The position numbers and the translations under genes were made by a program. The notes under the pieces are model-generated. The model saw only the letters and a list, made by a program, of their open reading frames with translations, was not told the DNA's origin and did no database searches. A stretch of DNA of 7,667 nucleotides from Candidatus Peribacter sp. UBA6535 (GTDB lineage Bacteria; Patescibacteriota; Gracilibacteria; Peribacterales; Peribacteraceae), in NCBI GenBank assembly GCA_002436205.1, contig DJKT01000039.1, positions 1 through 7,667 on the forward strand, in the 5' to 3' direction. How positions within the stretch are numbered: position 1 is the first letter of the stretch; the number at the start of each line of letters is the position of its first letter. Below, piece after piece: positions 6,458 through 7,667 of the stretch.

Positions 6458-7615
6458 ACTATCAAGGTAGGTATTCTCCATTCTCTAACGGGAACCATGG
6501 CTATCTCAGAACGCCCTCTTGTCGATGCCCTGTTGATGGCTATTGATGAGATTAATGAATCAGGGGGAGTTACTGGTCAGCAGATTGAACCTATCGTGGT
6601 TGATGGAGCATCGGATTGGGATACATTTGCAGAAGAGGCAGAAAGCCTCATCACGCAAGAAGGAGTCAGTAGTATTTTTGGTGGCTGGACTTCTGCGAGT
6701 CGTAAGGCTATGAAGCCTGTTGTAGAAAAGTATGGGAATCTCCTCTGGTATCCGTTGCAGTATGAAGGATTGGAAGAGTCTGCAAACATCATGTACACAG
6801 GAGCAGCGCCAAATCAGCAGGTGCTTCCTGCAGTTGATTGGGCTTTCAAAAACATTGGAAAAACCTTCTTCTTGGTAGGTTCAGATTATGTATTCCCAAG
6901 AAGTGCGAATGAAATCATAAAAGCTCGTATAGCAGAACTTGGTGGAAAGGTAGTTGGAGAAGAATACGAAGTACTTGGAGGTAGAGATTTTCGCTCCATT
7001 GTGCAGAAGATCAAGCGTACAAAACCAAGCATGATTCTGAGTACAATTAACGGAGACAGCAACATAGCTTTCTTTCGGCAATTACGCCAGGCAGGAATTG
7101 CACCAACAGATATTCCGACCATGTCTTTTAGTGCTGCTGAAGAAGAGATCATCAATATCGGACCCAAAAATGTAGCTGGTGATTTTGCTGCTTGGAATTA
7201 CTTTCAGAGTTTGAGTTCGGAGAAAAATAGGAAGTTTGTGAAGAACTTCCAAAAGAAGTATGGCAAAAATCGTGTAACGGATGATCCTATTGAGTCTGCG
7301 TACTTTAGCGTCTACCTCTTTGCACGTGCCGTAGAACAAGCTGACTCCGATGATGTCATAGACATTCGTAATGCAGCAAAGGGGCTTGTGGTATATGCAC
7401 CAGAAGGCGAAGTGTTGATTGACCCCGAGACACAGCATACCTATCGAACACCACTCATAGGTCAGATACGAGATGATGGCCAGTTTGATATTGTGTGGAG
7501 TGCAGACGAACCTATTAAACCCAAGCCGTATCCCACCTACAAATCAAAAAAGGAATGGCATGCGTTCATCGATAACCTGTACGAAGGATGGGGAAAGCAC
7601 TGGGCGCGTGATTAG
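5930..7615 (+). CDS. Unknown N-terminal domain fused to a UrtA-like urea/amide receptor domain
   Basis: The 561-residue protein is the last gene of the URC1-like operon in this window. Residues 1-176 form a basic, mostly helical-looking region that I do not recognise; it opens with a lysine-rich tail and contains no transmembrane segment or signal peptide. Residues 177-561 are a complete UrtA-like domain (VGILHSLTGTMAIS, GGWTSASRK, YPLQYEG, TGAAPNQQ, GSDYVFPRSAN, STINGDSNIAFF, AAWNYFQS, DGQFDIVW). This copy keeps more of the typical UrtA sites (S257, Q277, W422) than copy A, though FSAAEEE replaces the usual FSVGEEE. As it has no export signal it is probably a cytoplasmic urea or short-amide sensor. 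The N-terminal part would be its output, perhaps nucleic-acid binding or an enzyme partner; nothing in the sequence decides this. No permease or ATPase gene lies beside it. The stop is TAG. Confidence 0.85.
   Translation: MPKRKQSTNGKKKQCMPLTQFFKERLLCKGGHFDQYCKELKEMGMSPPAIKRFRSEIEPLLKYIANGSKAKQKPKPLSNWNLGILLGYTSPALIPKSQKGNSHSEAVYWHPSEVIRTHTSLGVFGIDITKLPHGKRRDVLHHFINISFNFCNSIDCQLALISWMAAQAIEQSAERDTIKVGILHSLTGTMAISERPLVDALLMAIDEINESGGVTGQQIEPIVVDGASDWDTFAEEAESLITQEGVSSIFGGWTSASRKAMKPVVEKYGNLLWYPLQYEGLEESANIMYTGAAPNQQVLPAVDWAFKNIGKTFFLVGSDYVFPRSANEIIKARIAELGGKVVGEEYEVLGGRDFRSIVQKIKRTKPSMILSTINGDSNIAFFRQLRQAGIAPTDIPTMSFSAAEEEIINIGPKNVAGDFAAWNYFQSLSSEKNRKFVKNFQKKYGKNRVTDDPIESAYFSVYLFARAVEQADSDDVIDIRNAAKGLVVYAPEGEVLIDPETQHTYRTPLIGQIRDDGQFDIVWSADEPIKPKPYPTYKSKKEWHAFIDNLYEGWGKHWARD
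6458..7612 (+). other. UrtA-like receptor domain, copy B
   Basis: This segment encodes residues 177-561 of the second fusion, 385 residues against 384 in copy A at 93-1244. The two copies lie in opposite orientation about 5.2 kb apart and share clear DNA-level similarity at their 5' ends, for example around the GGTATTCTCCA string in both. They are paralogues formed by duplication and fused to different partners. Divergence along the rest of the domain shows that the duplication is not recent. Confidence 0.85.
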
Positions 7616-7667
7616 GTATGGAAAGTTAGGTACTACTATTCCTTAAGGGGCAAAAAGGCTTTGTGAT
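7616..7667. other. Intergenic end of window, downstream of the second UrtA fusion
   Basis: These 52 bases contain the short palindrome CCTTAAGG, but no hairpin followed by a T tract and no start of another recognisable gene. Whether the operon continues cannot be told from the window. Confidence 0.4.

Noticed and set aside
7082..7438. Open frame of 118 residues on the minus strand inside the second UrtA fusion
   Set aside because: It is fully contained antisense to a strongly supported domain and has no family-like sequence.
90..7615. Recoded UGA, as in some Candidate Phyla Radiation lineages
   Set aside because: All five genes lack UGA as a stop, but none is interrupted by in-frame UGA either and glycine uses GGN codons, so there is no support for recoding; five stops are too few to judge.

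Overview
This window is bacterial and gene-dense. It holds five long genes with short gaps, uses AUG starts mostly without a clear Shine-Dalgarno, and has moderate GC content. The cysteine-rich double zinc-ribbon protein at 2155-3873 belongs to a family I associate with Candidate Phyla Radiation (Patescibacteria) genomes, and the TrmB-type regulator fits that too. This is a moderate-to-low confidence taxonomic guess. All five genes stop at TAA or TAG. There is no sign of an insertion sequence, phage gene, RNA gene or CRISPR array.

Layout: (1) 90-2024 on the minus strand encodes a TrmB-type winged-helix regulator whose C-terminal 384 residues are a complete UrtA-like (urea/short-amide) receptor domain. 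(2) A 130-bp divergent intergenic region (2025-2154) carries two oppositely oriented promoters that appear to share the same 32 bp. (3) 2155-3873 on the plus strand encodes a 41-cysteine zinc-ribbon protein of unknown function. (4) A probable promoter with a perfect extended -10 (3897-3905) precedes a three-gene plus-strand run. The first gene (3924-5126) is a GTP-cyclohydrolase-II-like protein of the URC1 type, known from the URC uracil-catabolism pathway. The second (5136-5891) is a TIM-barrel protein resembling phosphoribosylanthranilate isomerase. The third (5930-7615) has an unrecognised 176-residue N-terminal domain fused to a second UrtA-like domain.

The genes can be read as one unit. 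The URC route, known from yeast, opens the uracil ring at the UMP level through a GCHII-like enzyme and gives phosphoribosyl-urea-type intermediates, then urea. Here a URC1 homologue sits beside a barrel protein whose family handles phosphoribosyl amines. It is flanked on both sides by intracellular versions of a urea-receptor domain, neither with a signal peptide. The simplest inference is a locus that breaks down a pyrimidine (or related) nucleotide and is controlled by cytoplasmic urea/amide sensing. The TrmB-UrtA fusion would be a one-component regulator, and the second fusion a sensor with an unknown output. No uracil phosphoribosyltransferase, URC4/DUF1688, urease, urea amidolyase or urea permease gene is visible here, so the pathway is incomplete within the window and the substrate is unproven.
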